This document shows, one piece after another, positions 38,345 through 47,802 of a stretch of DNA of 64,000 nucleotides (its first letter is position 1; each line of letters begins with the position of its first letter). The notes below the pieces were generated by a model. That model searched no databases. It was not told where the DNA came from and saw only the letters and a list, made by a program, of their open reading frames with translations. The stretch is from Microvirga sp. (lineage in GTDB: Bacteria; Pseudomonadota; Alphaproteobacteria; Rhizobiales; Beijerinckiaceae). A program made the translations under genes and the position numbers. Location of the stretch: the NCBI GenBank assembly GCA_029266525.1, contig JAQSWQ010000008.1, forward strand, positions 1 to 64,000. Direction: 5' to 3'.

Positions 38345-39363
38345 GCTGCGGCCTCGAGCGGCGCGGAAGGGCGGCGGACGTGATCGACCGCAGCGCGCAG
38401 GGTCCTGAGGCCGGCGCCGGAGATCACCGCCTCGGTGGCCAGATGGCGCCGATAAGCGCGCGCGCCGGGTCGGCCGGCGAAGAGACCGAGAATGTGCCGC
38501 GTCATCTGGCTGAGCCGCACGCCCTCCGCGAGCCGCGCCGCGACATAAGGCTCGAACGCCTCGAGCGCTTCGAACGCGTCCGCAACCGGAGCGGCCTCGC
38601 CGAACAGTTCCGGATCAGCGCGCAGCAGGAGCTCCGGATTCTGGTAGGCGGCGCGACCCATCATGACCCCGTCGACCTCGCTGAGATGGGTTTTCGCCTC
38701 TTCGATCGTCTTCACGCCGCCGTTCACCGCGATCGGCAGATCGGGGCGCGCCTGCTTGAGCCGGTAAACCCGCTTGTAATCGAGGGGCGGGACATCGCGG
38801 TTCTGCTTCGGGGACAGTCCCTCGAGCCAGGCCTTCCGCGCATGCACGAACAGCGCGTCCGTTCCCGCCCGCACCACGGCATCGGCGATCGCGTCGAGCG
38901 CCTCTTCCGCGTCCTGCTCGTCGACGCCGATCCGGCACTTGACCGTGACCGGCACGGCGACCGCCGCCTTCATCGCCGCGACGCAATCCCCGACGAGCGC
39001 AGGCTCGCGCATGAGGCAGGCGCCGAAGCGCCCGTCCTGCACCCGGTCGGACGGGCAGCCCACATTGAGGTTGATTTCGCTATAGCCGCGCTCGGCGCAG
39101 ATACCGGCGGCCTTCGCCAGATCGCGCGGCTCCGAGCCGCCGAGCTGCACCGCGACCGGATGCTCCTCCGGGCTGAAGCCGAGGAGACGTTCCCGCGGGC
39201 CGTGGATGACGGCGCCGGTCGTGACCATCTCGGTGTAGAGCCGCGTCCGGCGCGACAGGATGCGGTGAAAGAACCGGCAATGCCGGTCCGTCCAATCCAT
39301 CATCGGGGCAACGGAGAAGCGGATGTCCTCAGGCGTCATCGGCCGGAGATAGCGGCTGCGCAA
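38341..39363 (-). CDS. dusA: tRNA dihydrouridine(20/20a) synthase DusA
   Basis: FSVAPMMDWTDRHCRFFHRILSRRTRLYTEMVTTGAVIHG, INLNVGCPSDRVQDGRFGACLM. Confidence 0.95.
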   Translation of the reverse strand: MRSRYLRPMTPEDIRFSVAPMMDWTDRHCRFFHRILSRRTRLYTEMVTTGAVIHGPRERLLGFSPEEHPVAVQLGGSEPRDLAKAAGICAERGYSEINLNVGCPSDRVQDGRFGACLMREPALVGDCVAAMKAAVAVPVTVKCRIGVDEQDAEEALDAIADAVVRAGTDALFVHARKAWLEGLSPKQNRDVPPLDYKRVYRLKQARPDLPIAVNGGVKTIEEAKTHLSEVDGVMMGRAAYQNPELLLRADPELFGEAAPVADAFEALEAFEPYVAARLAEGVRLSQMTRHILGLFAGRPGARAYRRHLATEAVISGAGLRTLRAAVDHVRRPSAPLEAAA

Positions 39364-39432
39364 GGGCGCTTCAATCCAAGCCGGGGTTAACGAGGCTGAG
39401 GTCGATAGCTGTTCGCGGCTGCGGGGAGCTTC

Positions 39433-39537
39433 TCAGAAGCTGCTCAGCGCCACCATGACCAGGCACAGGCAGGCGGTCGAGCTGAGGAAACCCAGGGCGG
39501 CGCGCTTGAAGGACGGGGCCTGTTCGGCGGTGGTCAT
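39433..39537 (-). CDS. Putative 34-aa single-TM small protein
   Basis: MTTAEQAPSFKRAALGFLSSTACLCLVMVALSSF* with GGGAG upstream of ATG. Confidence 0.5.
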   Translation of the reverse strand: MTTAEQAPSFKRAALGFLSSTACLCLVMVALSSF

Positions 39538-39626
39538 GGCGCATCTCCCAAGCCGTCGTGTTCCGATGGCCGGGAGAATGGAGGAGCTCTCTCCTAAACG
39601 ATGTGCGTCAGCGCACGCGATCAGCG

Positions 39627-40205
39627 TCAAGCAGCGAGGAGCACGAGACCGGTCGCAGCCACGGCCGCACCCGACAGCCGCGGGAGCCATTGCGCTCTCG
39701 TGCGCGACAGCGAGACGGTCGCTGCGACCCCTGCCCCGTGCAGCAGTGCGGTGGCGAGGCAGAAGCCGACCACGTAGCGTGCGGCCTCTGCCTCGAGGGG
39801 AAGCTCGGCGCCATGGGCGTGGCCGTGGAAAAGCGCAAAGCCGCCGCACAGGAGGGCCCCGAGCGACACCGCGGTGCGCGCCCTCGCCGCGACGGCAAGT
39901 CCACCCGTGACGAGCGAGAGCGAGAGCATCGCCTCGGACCACGGCAGCGGCACGCCGTGGAGCGCGAGCGCCGCCCCGAGCGCCATCACCGCCACGAAAG
40001 CGGCGGGCCAGGCCCATAGGGCGCGGCCGCCCACGAGACCGGCCCAGGCTCCGACCACGACCATCGCGAGCACGTGGTCCAGCCCGAACAGCGGATGGAC
40101 GAAGCCGGCCAATAGCCCCGGTGCCGGGCCGCCGTCGCCGTGAGCGAGCGCCGGCAATGCGAACAGCGCCATGGCGAGCGCGGCGGCGATCTTCATCGAT
40201 GTCAT
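39627..40205 (-). CDS. ureJ: HupE/UreJ family protein
   Basis: Signal/TM-rich; GFVHPLFGLDHVLAMVVVGAWAG; downstream of ureG. Confidence 0.88.
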   Translation of the reverse strand: MTSMKIAAALAMALFALPALAHGDGGPAPGLLAGFVHPLFGLDHVLAMVVVGAWAGLVGGRALWAWPAAFVAVMALGAALALHGVPLPWSEAMLSLSLVTGGLAVAARARTAVSLGALLCGGFALFHGHAHGAELPLEAEAARYVVGFCLATALLHGAGVAATVSLSRTRAQWLPRLSGAAVAATGLVLLAA

Positions 40206-40250
40206 GCGGCCCCCCGATTGCTCCTCTTTGGCAAGGCAAGTTCTGGGCCG

Positions 40251-40880
40251 TCAGCCTGGCTTCGCCGACAGCCCGCCGCTTTCCTCGATGAAGCGCGCCA
40301 CGGCCTCAACACCCTCACCGGAGCGCATGTTGGTGAACACGAAAGGACGCGTGCGGCGCATTGCCTTGGCGTCGCCCGCCATCACCTCGAGGCTTGCCCC
40401 GACATGCGGCGCGAGGTCGATCTTGTTGATGACGAGGAGATCGGAGCGGGTGATGCCGGGCCCGCCTTTGCGGGGGATCTTCTCCCCGCCGGACACGTCG
40501 ATGACGTAGATCGTGAGGTCGGCGAGCTCGGGCGAGAAGGTCGCTGCAAGATTGTCGCCGCCCGACTCGATCAGGACGAGATCGAGTCTCGGGAAGCGCC
40601 TGGTCATCTCGTGGACGGCGGCGAGGTTGATCGAGCAGTCTTCGCGGATCGCGGTATGCGGACAGCCGCCGGTCTCGACCCCCATGATGCGCTCCTCCGG
40701 AAGCGCGCCGGCGACGGTCAGGATGCGCGCATCCTCCTTCGTGTAGATGTCGTTCGTGATGGCGCAGAGCTCGTAGCGGCCGCGGAAGCGCTTGCACAGC
40801 GCCTCCATCAGCGCCGTCTTGCCGGAGCCGACCGGGCCGCCGATGCCGACGCGAAGCGGTCCGTGCGGGGAAGCGCTCAC
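40251..40880 (-). CDS. ureG: Urease accessory protein UreG
   Basis: [62 protein letters not shown]. Confidence 0.97.
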   Translation of the reverse strand: MSASPHGPLRVGIGGPVGSGKTALMEALCKRFRGRYELCAITNDIYTKEDARILTVAGALPEERIMGVETGGCPHTAIREDCSINLAAVHEMTRRFPRLDLVLIESGGDNLAATFSPELADLTIYVIDVSGGEKIPRKGGPGITRSDLLVINKIDLAPHVGASLEVMAGDAKAMRRTRPFVFTNMRSGEGVEAVARFIEESGGLSAKPG

Positions 40881-41554
40881 GAGCGAAAAAGCCTCGTGTG
40901 CTGGCTCTCGTGACGCAGCGCGGCGAGATCGGAGCGGAAGGCGCAACCGCCGAGATCGTCCAAGGTGGATGCTTGGGCAAAGGCGGCGAGTCGACGAGCG
41001 GGCGAGACAAGCGCCGCAATCACCCGCTGACCGTCGCTCTGGCCGATGATCCCAAGCCGCACCGCCGCGGAAACGAGGTTCGAAACGAAGCCGAGGGCGA
41101 ATGCCTCCAGCGCCTCAAGGAGCGCAATGTCGTGCCCGGCGGCAGCGACGCCCACCGCGACCGGATAGGCGACGGGCTCGCGCCAGCTCCGCTTGAGAAG
41201 GTCGATCGCCTCACACGGCCAGGAACCCGCAACTGCGACAACGAACGCATCGCCCTGGGTGCTGGTCTCGAGACGGCGCTCGGCGGAGCTCGCGAGCGCG
41301 AGCGCGAGCTCTGCCGCCGCGGCGAGCGCCGGGGCGTCACGCTGCACGGCGGCGCGGTGCGCGACAGCGAAGATCACGGCATCATTGCGGGCGGAGCCGA
41401 AGCGCAGGAGATCGGCGAGCCAGCGCTCGAGAGTGGCGGCATCGGTGACATCGCCCGCTTCTTGCGCCCATTCGAGCCCGTGCGAATAGGCGAAGGCTCC
41501 GACCGGAAAGGCGGGCGACAACCAGACCAGCAGCGGAAGATGAGCGGACGCCAT
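40877..41554 (-). CDS. ureF: Urease accessory protein UreF
   Basis: [43 protein letters not shown]. Confidence 0.93.
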   Translation of the reverse strand: MASAHLPLLVWLSPAFPVGAFAYSHGLEWAQEAGDVTDAATLERWLADLLRFGSARNDAVIFAVAHRAAVQRDAPALAAAAELALALASSAERRLETSTQGDAFVVAVAGSWPCEAIDLLKRSWREPVAYPVAVGVAAAGHDIALLEALEAFALGFVSNLVSAAVRLGIIGQSDGQRVIAALVSPARRLAAFAQASTLDDLGGCAFRSDLAALRHESQHTRLFRS

Positions 41555-42168
41555 CAGTGCTCGTGGCCCTGATGCGCCTGCCCGCAACCAGGCCCGTGCT
41601 CGCGATGATTGCGCTCGGCATCGACGTGGTGGTCGTGACTGTGGCCGTGATCGTGGTGATGATCGTGGCCGTGGTCATGGTGGAGGTCGTGCGCGTGGCC
41701 ATGAGGGTGGCCATGATCGTGGCCGCAATCGTGCTCGTAGGCGCCGCGCTCGGGCTGGAACGGGCGGGTCACCGGCGTCGCCGTGCCGCCCTGGCCGCGC
41801 ACCATCTCGGCGAGCACGTGGTCATCCTCGATGTAGATGGCGTCGGCCGCGATCTCGGCCGGCGTGTGCCGGTTGCCGATATGCCAGGCGATGCGCATAA
41901 GCCGCAGCGGGTTCTCGGCGCGGATCTCGAGCAGCGACTGCGGCGCCGCCTCGACCAGCACGAGCCGCCCGTCCTCGAGCTTGACGGCGTCGCCATCGTT
42001 CAGCACGGCGGCCTTGTCGAGATCGAGCAGGAAGTCGAGCCCGCCCTCGCCTTTCAGCGCCACGCGGCGGCGGTGGCGGCCCTCATGGTCGAGCGTCACC
42101 GTATCGGCGACACGGTCGGATTTGACTGCGGCTTTGCGGACGATGGCGGTGGCGCGGAGCATGTGCAT
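41554..42168 (-). CDS. ureE: Urease accessory protein UreE with long His-rich tail
   Basis: UreE fold plus C-terminal HDCGHDHGHPHGHAHDLHHDHGHDHHHDHGHSHDHH. Confidence 0.93.
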   Translation of the reverse strand: MHMLRATAIVRKAAVKSDRVADTVTLDHEGRHRRRVALKGEGGLDFLLDLDKAAVLNDGDAVKLEDGRLVLVEAAPQSLLEIRAENPLRLMRIAWHIGNRHTPAEIAADAIYIEDDHVLAEMVRGQGGTATPVTRPFQPERGAYEHDCGHDHGHPHGHAHDLHHDHGHDHHHDHGHSHDHHVDAERNHREHGPGCGQAHQGHEH

Positions 42169-42170
42169 CC

Positions 42171-43886
42171 TCAGAACAAAAAGTACCGCTGCGCCATCGG
42201 TAGCACTTTCGCGGGTTCACAGACCAGAAGCTCGCCGTCGGCGGTGACGCGGTAGGTCTCCGGATCGACCTCGATCTCCGGCGTGGCATCGTTATGGACC
42301 ATCGCCTTCTTCGAGATGCCGGCGCGCACGTTCTCGACGGCCACGAGCTCCTTCTCGGCGCCGAGCCGGGACTTGAGGCCACGGGCGAGCGCCGCCTGCG
42401 AAACGAAAGTCAAGGAGGTCGCGAAGAGGGCCTTGCCGAAGGCGCCGAACATCGGCCGGTAATGGACCGGCTGGGGCGTCGGGATCGAGGCGTTGGGATC
42501 GCCCATCGGCGCCGCCGCGATGGCGCCGCCCTTGATCACGAGGTCCGGCTTCACGCCGAAGAAGGCGGGCGACCACAACACGAGATCGGCGAGCTTGCCC
42601 TCCTCGACCGAGCCGATGTGCTTCGAGACGCCATGCGCGATGGCGGGGTTTATCGTGTACTTCGCGAGATAGCGCTTGGCGCGGAAATTGTCGTTCCCAT
42701 TTCCCTCGTCTTCCGACAGCGGCCCGCGCTGGACCTTCATCTTGTGCGCCGTCTGCCAGGTGCGGGTGATGACCTCGCCGATGCGGCCCATGGCCTGGCT
42801 GTCCGAGGACATCATCGAGAGCGCGCCGAGGTCGTGCAGGATATCTTCCGCCGCGATCGTTTCCTTCCGGATACGGCTTTCGGCAAAGGCGAGGTCCTCC
42901 GGGATCGACGGGCTCAGGTGATGGCACACCATGAGCATGTCGAGATGCTCGTCGATGGTGTTGACCGTGAAGGGCCGCGTCGGATTGGTCGAGGAGGGCA
43001 GCACGTTCGGCAGGCCTGCCACCTTGATGATGTCCGGCGCGTGGCCGCCGCCGGCACCTTCCGTGTGGAAGGCGTGGATGGTGCGGCCCTTGAAGGCCCT
43101 GATCGTATCCTCGACGAAGCCCGACTCGTTCAGCGTGTCGGTGTGGATCATGACCTGCACGTCGTGATCGTCGGCGACACTCAGGCAGCAATCGATCGCG
43201 GCCGGCGTCGTGCCCCAATCCTCGTGGAGCTTGAGCGCGCAGGCGCCCGCCTCGACCATCTCGACGAGCCCACCCGGCAGGGAGGCGTTGCCTTTGCCGG
43301 CAAGCCCGAGATTGACCGGGAAGGCGTCGAAGGCGCGCAGCATCATCTCGATGTGCCAGGGGCCCGCCGTGCAGGTCGTGGCCTTGGTGCCTTCCGCAGG
43401 TCCAGTGCCGCCGCCGAGCATGGTGGTGACGCCCGACATCAGCGCGTCGTCGATCTGCTGCGGGCAGATGAAATGGATGTGCGAATCGAAGCCGCCGGCG
43501 GTGAGAATCTTGCCCTCGCCCGCGATCGCCTCCGTGCCCGGCCCTATGACGATGTCGACGTTCGGCTGGATATCCGGGTTGCCCGCTTTGCCGATCTTGT
43601 GGATGCGCCCGTTCTTCAGGCCCACATCGGCCTTCACGATCCCCCAATGGTCGACGATCAGCGCATTGGTGATGACCGTGTCGACGGCGCCCTCGGCGTT
43701 CGTCACCTGCGACTGCCCCATGCCGTCGCGGATGACCTTGCCGCCGCCGAACTTCACCTCCTCGCCATAGGTCGTGAGGTCGCGCTCGACCTCGATCACG
43801 AGATCGGTGTCGGCGAGCCGCACCTGGTCGCCGACGGTCGGCCCGAACATGTCGGCATAGGCGGAGCGGGGGAGATTGGTCGTCAT
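42171..43886 (-). CDS. ureC: Urease subunit alpha
   Basis: [78 protein letters not shown]. Confidence 0.98.
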   Translation of the reverse strand: MTTNLPRSAYADMFGPTVGDQVRLADTDLVIEVERDLTTYGEEVKFGGGKVIRDGMGQSQVTNAEGAVDTVITNALIVDHWGIVKADVGLKNGRIHKIGKAGNPDIQPNVDIVIGPGTEAIAGEGKILTAGGFDSHIHFICPQQIDDALMSGVTTMLGGGTGPAEGTKATTCTAGPWHIEMMLRAFDAFPVNLGLAGKGNASLPGGLVEMVEAGACALKLHEDWGTTPAAIDCCLSVADDHDVQVMIHTDTLNESGFVEDTIRAFKGRTIHAFHTEGAGGGHAPDIIKVAGLPNVLPSSTNPTRPFTVNTIDEHLDMLMVCHHLSPSIPEDLAFAESRIRKETIAAEDILHDLGALSMMSSDSQAMGRIGEVITRTWQTAHKMKVQRGPLSEDEGNGNDNFRAKRYLAKYTINPAIAHGVSKHIGSVEEGKLADLVLWSPAFFGVKPDLVIKGGAIAAAPMGDPNASIPTPQPVHYRPMFGAFGKALFATSLTFVSQAALARGLKSRLGAEKELVAVENVRAGISKKAMVHNDATPEIEVDPETYRVTADGELLVCEPAKVLPMAQRYFLF

Positions 43887-44902
43887 GATATCTCACCTGT
43901 CCGCAGATTTGCTCTTGGAAAAAGCAATGGAAATGCCTGCTTCAGCGACAGAATTCGGCAATCGCTATTTCCTCTAGCTCTCTTCCATAATGCGTCCCAG
44001 TTTTTTCCTACGACGGCGCGAAATCCGCTATCGATCGCAATCCTGCCCAAGCCGTCGATTGGTATTCGAAGACCCTTTTCCGTATACGCGATCCAGCATC
44101 GAGCGCCGTCCCTGAGCTTAAACGAGGGCACGTGTGGCCCGGTCCGGCTAACTGCTTCAATGCGACCGTTTAAGATGTCGACGATGACGGCCGATTCCGG
44201 TATATTCTCGAAATAGTCATAATACCATGACTTGTCGTCAATCGCCTCCGGAACATCACTGTTCTCGCCCTGTGCGATCGTTTCCTCACTCGTTTGCTCA
44301 TTGAATAGAGCAAAGTAAATGTTGTTTTCGCGTGTCAGCTCCGGCCGATCTCTAAGAACATCCGAAAGCGTCTTCGCATTTGTACCCATTGCGGCGGAGG
44401 CTTTTGCCTTTGCATTCCAAATTTCTTCAGCTCGCAACAAGTCAGCTTCTCCGATTGCAACGGCTTGCTTCCAAACTTTCTCGAACCAAAAACCGGCTTC
44501 GGCTCGAAGAGATTTTTGAGAGATTTGCACGTTTAACTCGATCCAACCCTCGTTGTTCTCGGACATTCCGTTGGTCGACGCGTTCGACGAGCCAAGTATT
44601 ATCTGGGCACTTCCGATATAAGCCTTTGCGTGAAGTTTGGACAACATACGTACTTTGAATTGCTTCAGAGCGATTAATTTCCGAATCTCCGCCGGAAACG
44701 AGGCGCCGCTCAGTAAATTACAAATTATTCTCCCTCCTCGCGCCTTACTTAGGCCAAGCTTCTTGACAGCTCCTTCTCCCCAGAACGCAACCGCGATATC
44801 TATCTTCGATCGAGTGACCGCACGCTTGACGATGGAAGCAGCTGCATTTCCGTCGAGCAGTCTGGACTTATTGTCTCGGCTGGTGGACGAAGCAATCATC
44901 AC
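43883..44902 (-). CDS. Phospholipase D-like (HKD) domain protein inserted between ureAB and ureC
   Basis: 339 aa; [34 protein letters not shown] (HxK...GSSN PLD-like motif); AT-richer; ATGA overlap with ureC; GTG start overlaps the ureAB stop. Confidence 0.85.
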   Translation of the reverse strand: MMIASSTSRDNKSRLLDGNAAASIVKRAVTRSKIDIAVAFWGEGAVKKLGLSKARGGRIICNLLSGASFPAEIRKLIALKQFKVRMLSKLHAKAYIGSAQIILGSSNASTNGMSENNEGWIELNVQISQKSLRAEAGFWFEKVWKQAVAIGEADLLRAEEIWNAKAKASAAMGTNAKTLSDVLRDRPELTRENNIYFALFNEQTSEETIAQGENSDVPEAIDDKSWYYDYFENIPESAVIVDILNGRIEAVSRTGPHVPSFKLRDGARCWIAYTEKGLRIPIDGLGRIAIDSGFRAVVGKNWDALWKRARGNSDCRILSLKQAFPLLFPRANLRTGEIS

Positions 44903-45519
44903 ACCTTCCCCATCAGTTCGCCGCGGAAGCCATAGACCTCGCGCTTACCCGAGAATGCCACCAGCCGCACCTCCCGCGTCTGCCCCGGCTCGAATCGCAC
45001 GGCAGTCCCGGCGGGGATGTCCAGGCGCATGCCTCGGGCCTTGGCGCGGTCGAAGGACAGCGCCGGGTTCGTCTCGAAGAAATGATAGTGCGAGCCGACC
45101 TGGATCGGGCGGTCGCCGCTGTTCGCGACTGTCAGCGTGATTGCCTCGCGGCCCTCGTTCAGCGTGAGCTCGCCCTCCTGCGGCATCACCGCGCCCGGCT
45201 GCAGCGCCCCCGTCGCGCCGCGGATCGGGTTATGCACGGTGACGAGCTTAGTGCCGTCGGGGAAGGTCGCCTCGACCTGCACGTCGTGGATCATCTCGGC
45301 GACCCCGTCCATGACCTGACCGAGGGCCAGCACCTGCGCGCCCGCCTCCATCAGGTCGGCGACCGAGCGGCCGTCGCGCGCGCCCTCAACGACGAAATCG
45401 GTGATCAGCGCCACCGCCTCGGGATGGTTGAGCTTGACGCCGCGTTCAAGCCGTCGGCGCGCCACCATGGCCGCCATCGCGATCAGCAGCTTGTCCTTCT
45501 CGCGCGGGGTGAGATTCAT
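44899..45519 (-). CDS. ureAB: Fused urease gamma/beta subunits (UreA-UreB)
   Basis: [57 protein letters not shown] (gamma) + [43 protein letters not shown] (beta) in one ORF. Confidence 0.96.
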   Translation of the reverse strand: MNLTPREKDKLLIAMAAMVARRRLERGVKLNHPEAVALITDFVVEGARDGRSVADLMEAGAQVLALGQVMDGVAEMIHDVQVEATFPDGTKLVTVHNPIRGATGALQPGAVMPQEGELTLNEGREAITLTVANSGDRPIQVGSHYHFFETNPALSFDRAKARGMRLDIPAGTAVRFEPGQTREVRLVAFSGKREVYGFRGELMGKV

Positions 45520-45528
45520 GCGGTTGCC

Positions 45529-46362
45529 TCAGGTCTGCCAGGAGCGCGGCATTGGCGCGCCGCGAAAACGCTCGAGGAAGCGGACGAGATCGGCGCGGAG
45601 CGCCTGCGGGGCGGGCGACAGGAAGCGTGCAACGAGCATGCCGTTCCAGGCGCTAACGCCGCATTCCGAGGTCGCGTTCTCCAGGGCCTCGCGCGCGGGC
45701 TCGCGCCGGCTCTCCGCCTCGAGCGAGACGTGCAGCACCGTCGCCGTCGCTCGCGCGCCGCCGCCGAGCGCCCGGCGCGAGAGCGCATCCTCGATGTCGC
45801 CTTCGAGCTTCACATCCTCAGCGAAAACCACCCTGCCGTCGCGGCGGATGCGCCAGCGATCGCGAAAGAGGCCTTCCCGCAGCGTCTCGCCCCTGGCGGT
45901 ACGCCCGAACATCACGCTCTCGCACAGCGTCAGCGCCGCCCCCGTCGCGATCTCGCAGGCGAGCGTACGCCGGAAGCGCGCCCCATCGAACAGAATCTGC
46001 TCCTGGGGCAGCCACTCGAGCCGGCTTCCCGCGGCAAGCCGTAGATCTACGGTCACCTCGGTATCCGCGTCCTCCGAACGATAAACCTTCTCGGCGGCTT
46101 GCGTCGTCACGACCGCCTGCGCGCCGCCCGCGAGCTCGACCTCGATACTCATCCGGTCGCCCGCGGCCATGCCGCCGCCGGTGTTGAGGAGGACGGCTTC
46201 ACAGGACGCGCCGGCGTTGGGGAAGCGCACGCGGTAGCCGCCGCTCTCGGCGACCCGGACGGGCGCGGCACCGCGCGCAGTCGGCTCGATCACGAGCCGC
46301 ACGCCGCCGCGCGCGCGGATGAAGGCCGGCACCGCTTGCGGAAGGGGCGTCCTCATGAGCAT
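45529..46362 (-). CDS. ureD: Urease accessory protein UreD
   Basis: AVVTTQAAEKVYRSEDADTEVTVDLRLAAGSRLEWLPQEQILFDGARFRRTLACEIA. Confidence 0.93.
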   Translation of the reverse strand: MLMRTPLPQAVPAFIRARGGVRLVIEPTARGAAPVRVAESGGYRVRFPNAGASCEAVLLNTGGGMAAGDRMSIEVELAGGAQAVVTTQAAEKVYRSEDADTEVTVDLRLAAGSRLEWLPQEQILFDGARFRRTLACEIATGAALTLCESVMFGRTARGETLREGLFRDRWRIRRDGRVVFAEDVKLEGDIEDALSRRALGGGARATATVLHVSLEAESRREPAREALENATSECGVSAWNGMLVARFLSPAPQALRADLVRFLERFRGAPMPRSWQT

Positions 46363-46451
46363 GAGCGCACCATTGCCGGGCCGCGGACGACTCGCAAGCG
46401 CGCCATTGCAGACCCTGCTGCCCCATCGCGCAGCGACTGCCCGCAAATGCA

Positions 46452-46937
46452 TCAATATGCGATGCGATCGGGCTTGTTCAGCCAATCGCGGAAGACGGTC
46501 TCGGCCTCGTCGGAAGGCGCATGCTGCATCGGCAGGATGCGCTCGGCCGGTCGCTTCGGCATCTCGTCATAGATGAAGGCGTCGTCGAAGCCGATCGCCG
46601 CCGCCTGATCGCGCGTGTTGGCGTAAACGATGCGCGAGATGCGCGCCCAATAGGCCGAGGCGAGACACATCGGGCAGGGCTCGCAGCTCGCATAGAGCGC
46701 GGCCCCCTCAAGCGCGAAGGTGTCGACCGCGGCGCAGGCGCGGCGGATGGCCACGACCTCGGCATGGGCGGTCGGATCGTTCGTGGAGGTGACCTGGTTC
46801 CAGCCCTCGGCGAGAATCCTGCCGTGGCGCACGATCACGGCCCCGAACGGCCCGCCCTCGCCGGCCTGCATATGCTCGCGCGAGAGCGCGACGGCGCGGG
46901 CGAGGTAAGCGCGGTACTCTTGGGGGAGTGTCGTCAT
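46452..46937 (-). CDS. Nucleoside/guanine deaminase (CDA superfamily)
   Basis: GGPFGAVIVRHGRILAEGWNQVTSTNDPTAHAEVVAIRRAC, SCEPCPMCLASAYWARISRIVYANT. Confidence 0.9.
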   Translation of the reverse strand: MTTLPQEYRAYLARAVALSREHMQAGEGGPFGAVIVRHGRILAEGWNQVTSTNDPTAHAEVVAIRRACAAVDTFALEGAALYASCEPCPMCLASAYWARISRIVYANTRDQAAAIGFDDAFIYDEMPKRPAERILPMQHAPSDEAETVFRDWLNKPDRIAY

Positions 46938-46947
46938 GCTTGGCTCG

Positions 46948-47802
46948 TCACTCCGCTGCGGAGGCTGTGGGCGAGAAGCACGGCACGGCGAGACGCTCCC
47001 GCTCCGCCAAGAGTTGCGCCGCCACGGAGGCAGCGATGACGGGGGGCTCCTTGCCCGCGATGCCCGGCATCCCGATGGGGCAGACGAGCGCGCGGATGCG
47101 CGCTTCAGGGATACCGATCGCGCGGAAGCGCTTCTCGAAGCGCGCCCGCTTGGTCGCGCTGCCGATGAGGCCGACGTAGGGGAGATCGTCGCGCCCAAGG
47201 GCCGCGGCCGTGACGGCGAGATCGAGCGGGTGCGCGTGCGTCATGACGAGAACGAAGCTGCCCGGCTCCGCCAAGGCGAGCTCGGCTTCGGGATTGCCGG
47301 TCGGCATGGGCACGACTTTCGCCGGAATATGCGGTGGGAAGGCGTCGTCGCGGCTATCGATCCAGCGCACCGCGAAAGGAAGCGGCGCCAGCGCCAGCAC
47401 GAGCGCGCGCCCGACATGGCCCGCGCCGAAGAGGAGCAGCGGCGCGCGCCTCTCGTCTTGTTCCTCCACCGCAAGGGCCGCAAGTCGCTCGCTGTCGCGG
47501 CGGTCGAAGGTCTCGATCAGCAGCGTCACGCGCCCGCCGCAGCATTGGGCAAGGTCTGGGCCGAGGACCTTGTCGAGCGAACGCGCCGGACCGCGGCCGC
47601 TTGCGAGCGACTCGCGCGCGGCGGCAAGCGCTTGCCATTCGAGCTGGCCGCCCCCGACCGAGCCGTGGAAGGCCCCGTCCGGCCTCACGATCATGCGCGC
47701 GCCGGCCTCTCGGGGCGTCGAGCCCTGCGCGCTCTGCACGGTGACGAGCGCGGCGGCGCCGTGCTCGGCGACCATTTCCGCGAGGCGGCGCCAGACAATC
47801 AC
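46948..47802 (-). CDS. xdhC: Xanthine dehydrogenase accessory protein XdhC
   Basis: VQSAQGSTPREAGARMIVRPDGAFHGSVGGGQLEW, LLLFGAGHVGRALVLALAPLPFAVRWIDSRDDAFP, GLIGSATKRARFEKRF. Confidence 0.95.
   Translation of the reverse strand: MIVWRRLAEMVAEHGAAALVTVQSAQGSTPREAGARMIVRPDGAFHGSVGGGQLEWQALAAARESLASGRGPARSLDKVLGPDLAQCCGGRVTLLIETFDRRDSERLAALAVEEQDERRAPLLLFGAGHVGRALVLALAPLPFAVRWIDSRDDAFPPHIPAKVVPMPTGNPEAELALAEPGSFVLVMTHAHPLDLAVTAAALGRDDLPYVGLIGSATKRARFEKRFRAIGIPEARIRALVCPIGMPGIAGKEPPVIAASVAAQLLAERERLAVPCFSPTASAAE

Noticed and set aside
41560-41760. Plus-strand GTGGTCGTGATCGTGGCC... repeats considered as a tandem repeat/CRISPR-like array
   Set aside because: Irregular units explained by the coding of the UreE His-rich tail; no spacer/repeat structure.
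42294-44216. 640-aa plus-strand ORF antisense to ureC and the PLD gene
   Set aside because: Antisense to a clear ureC; translation has no domain pattern.
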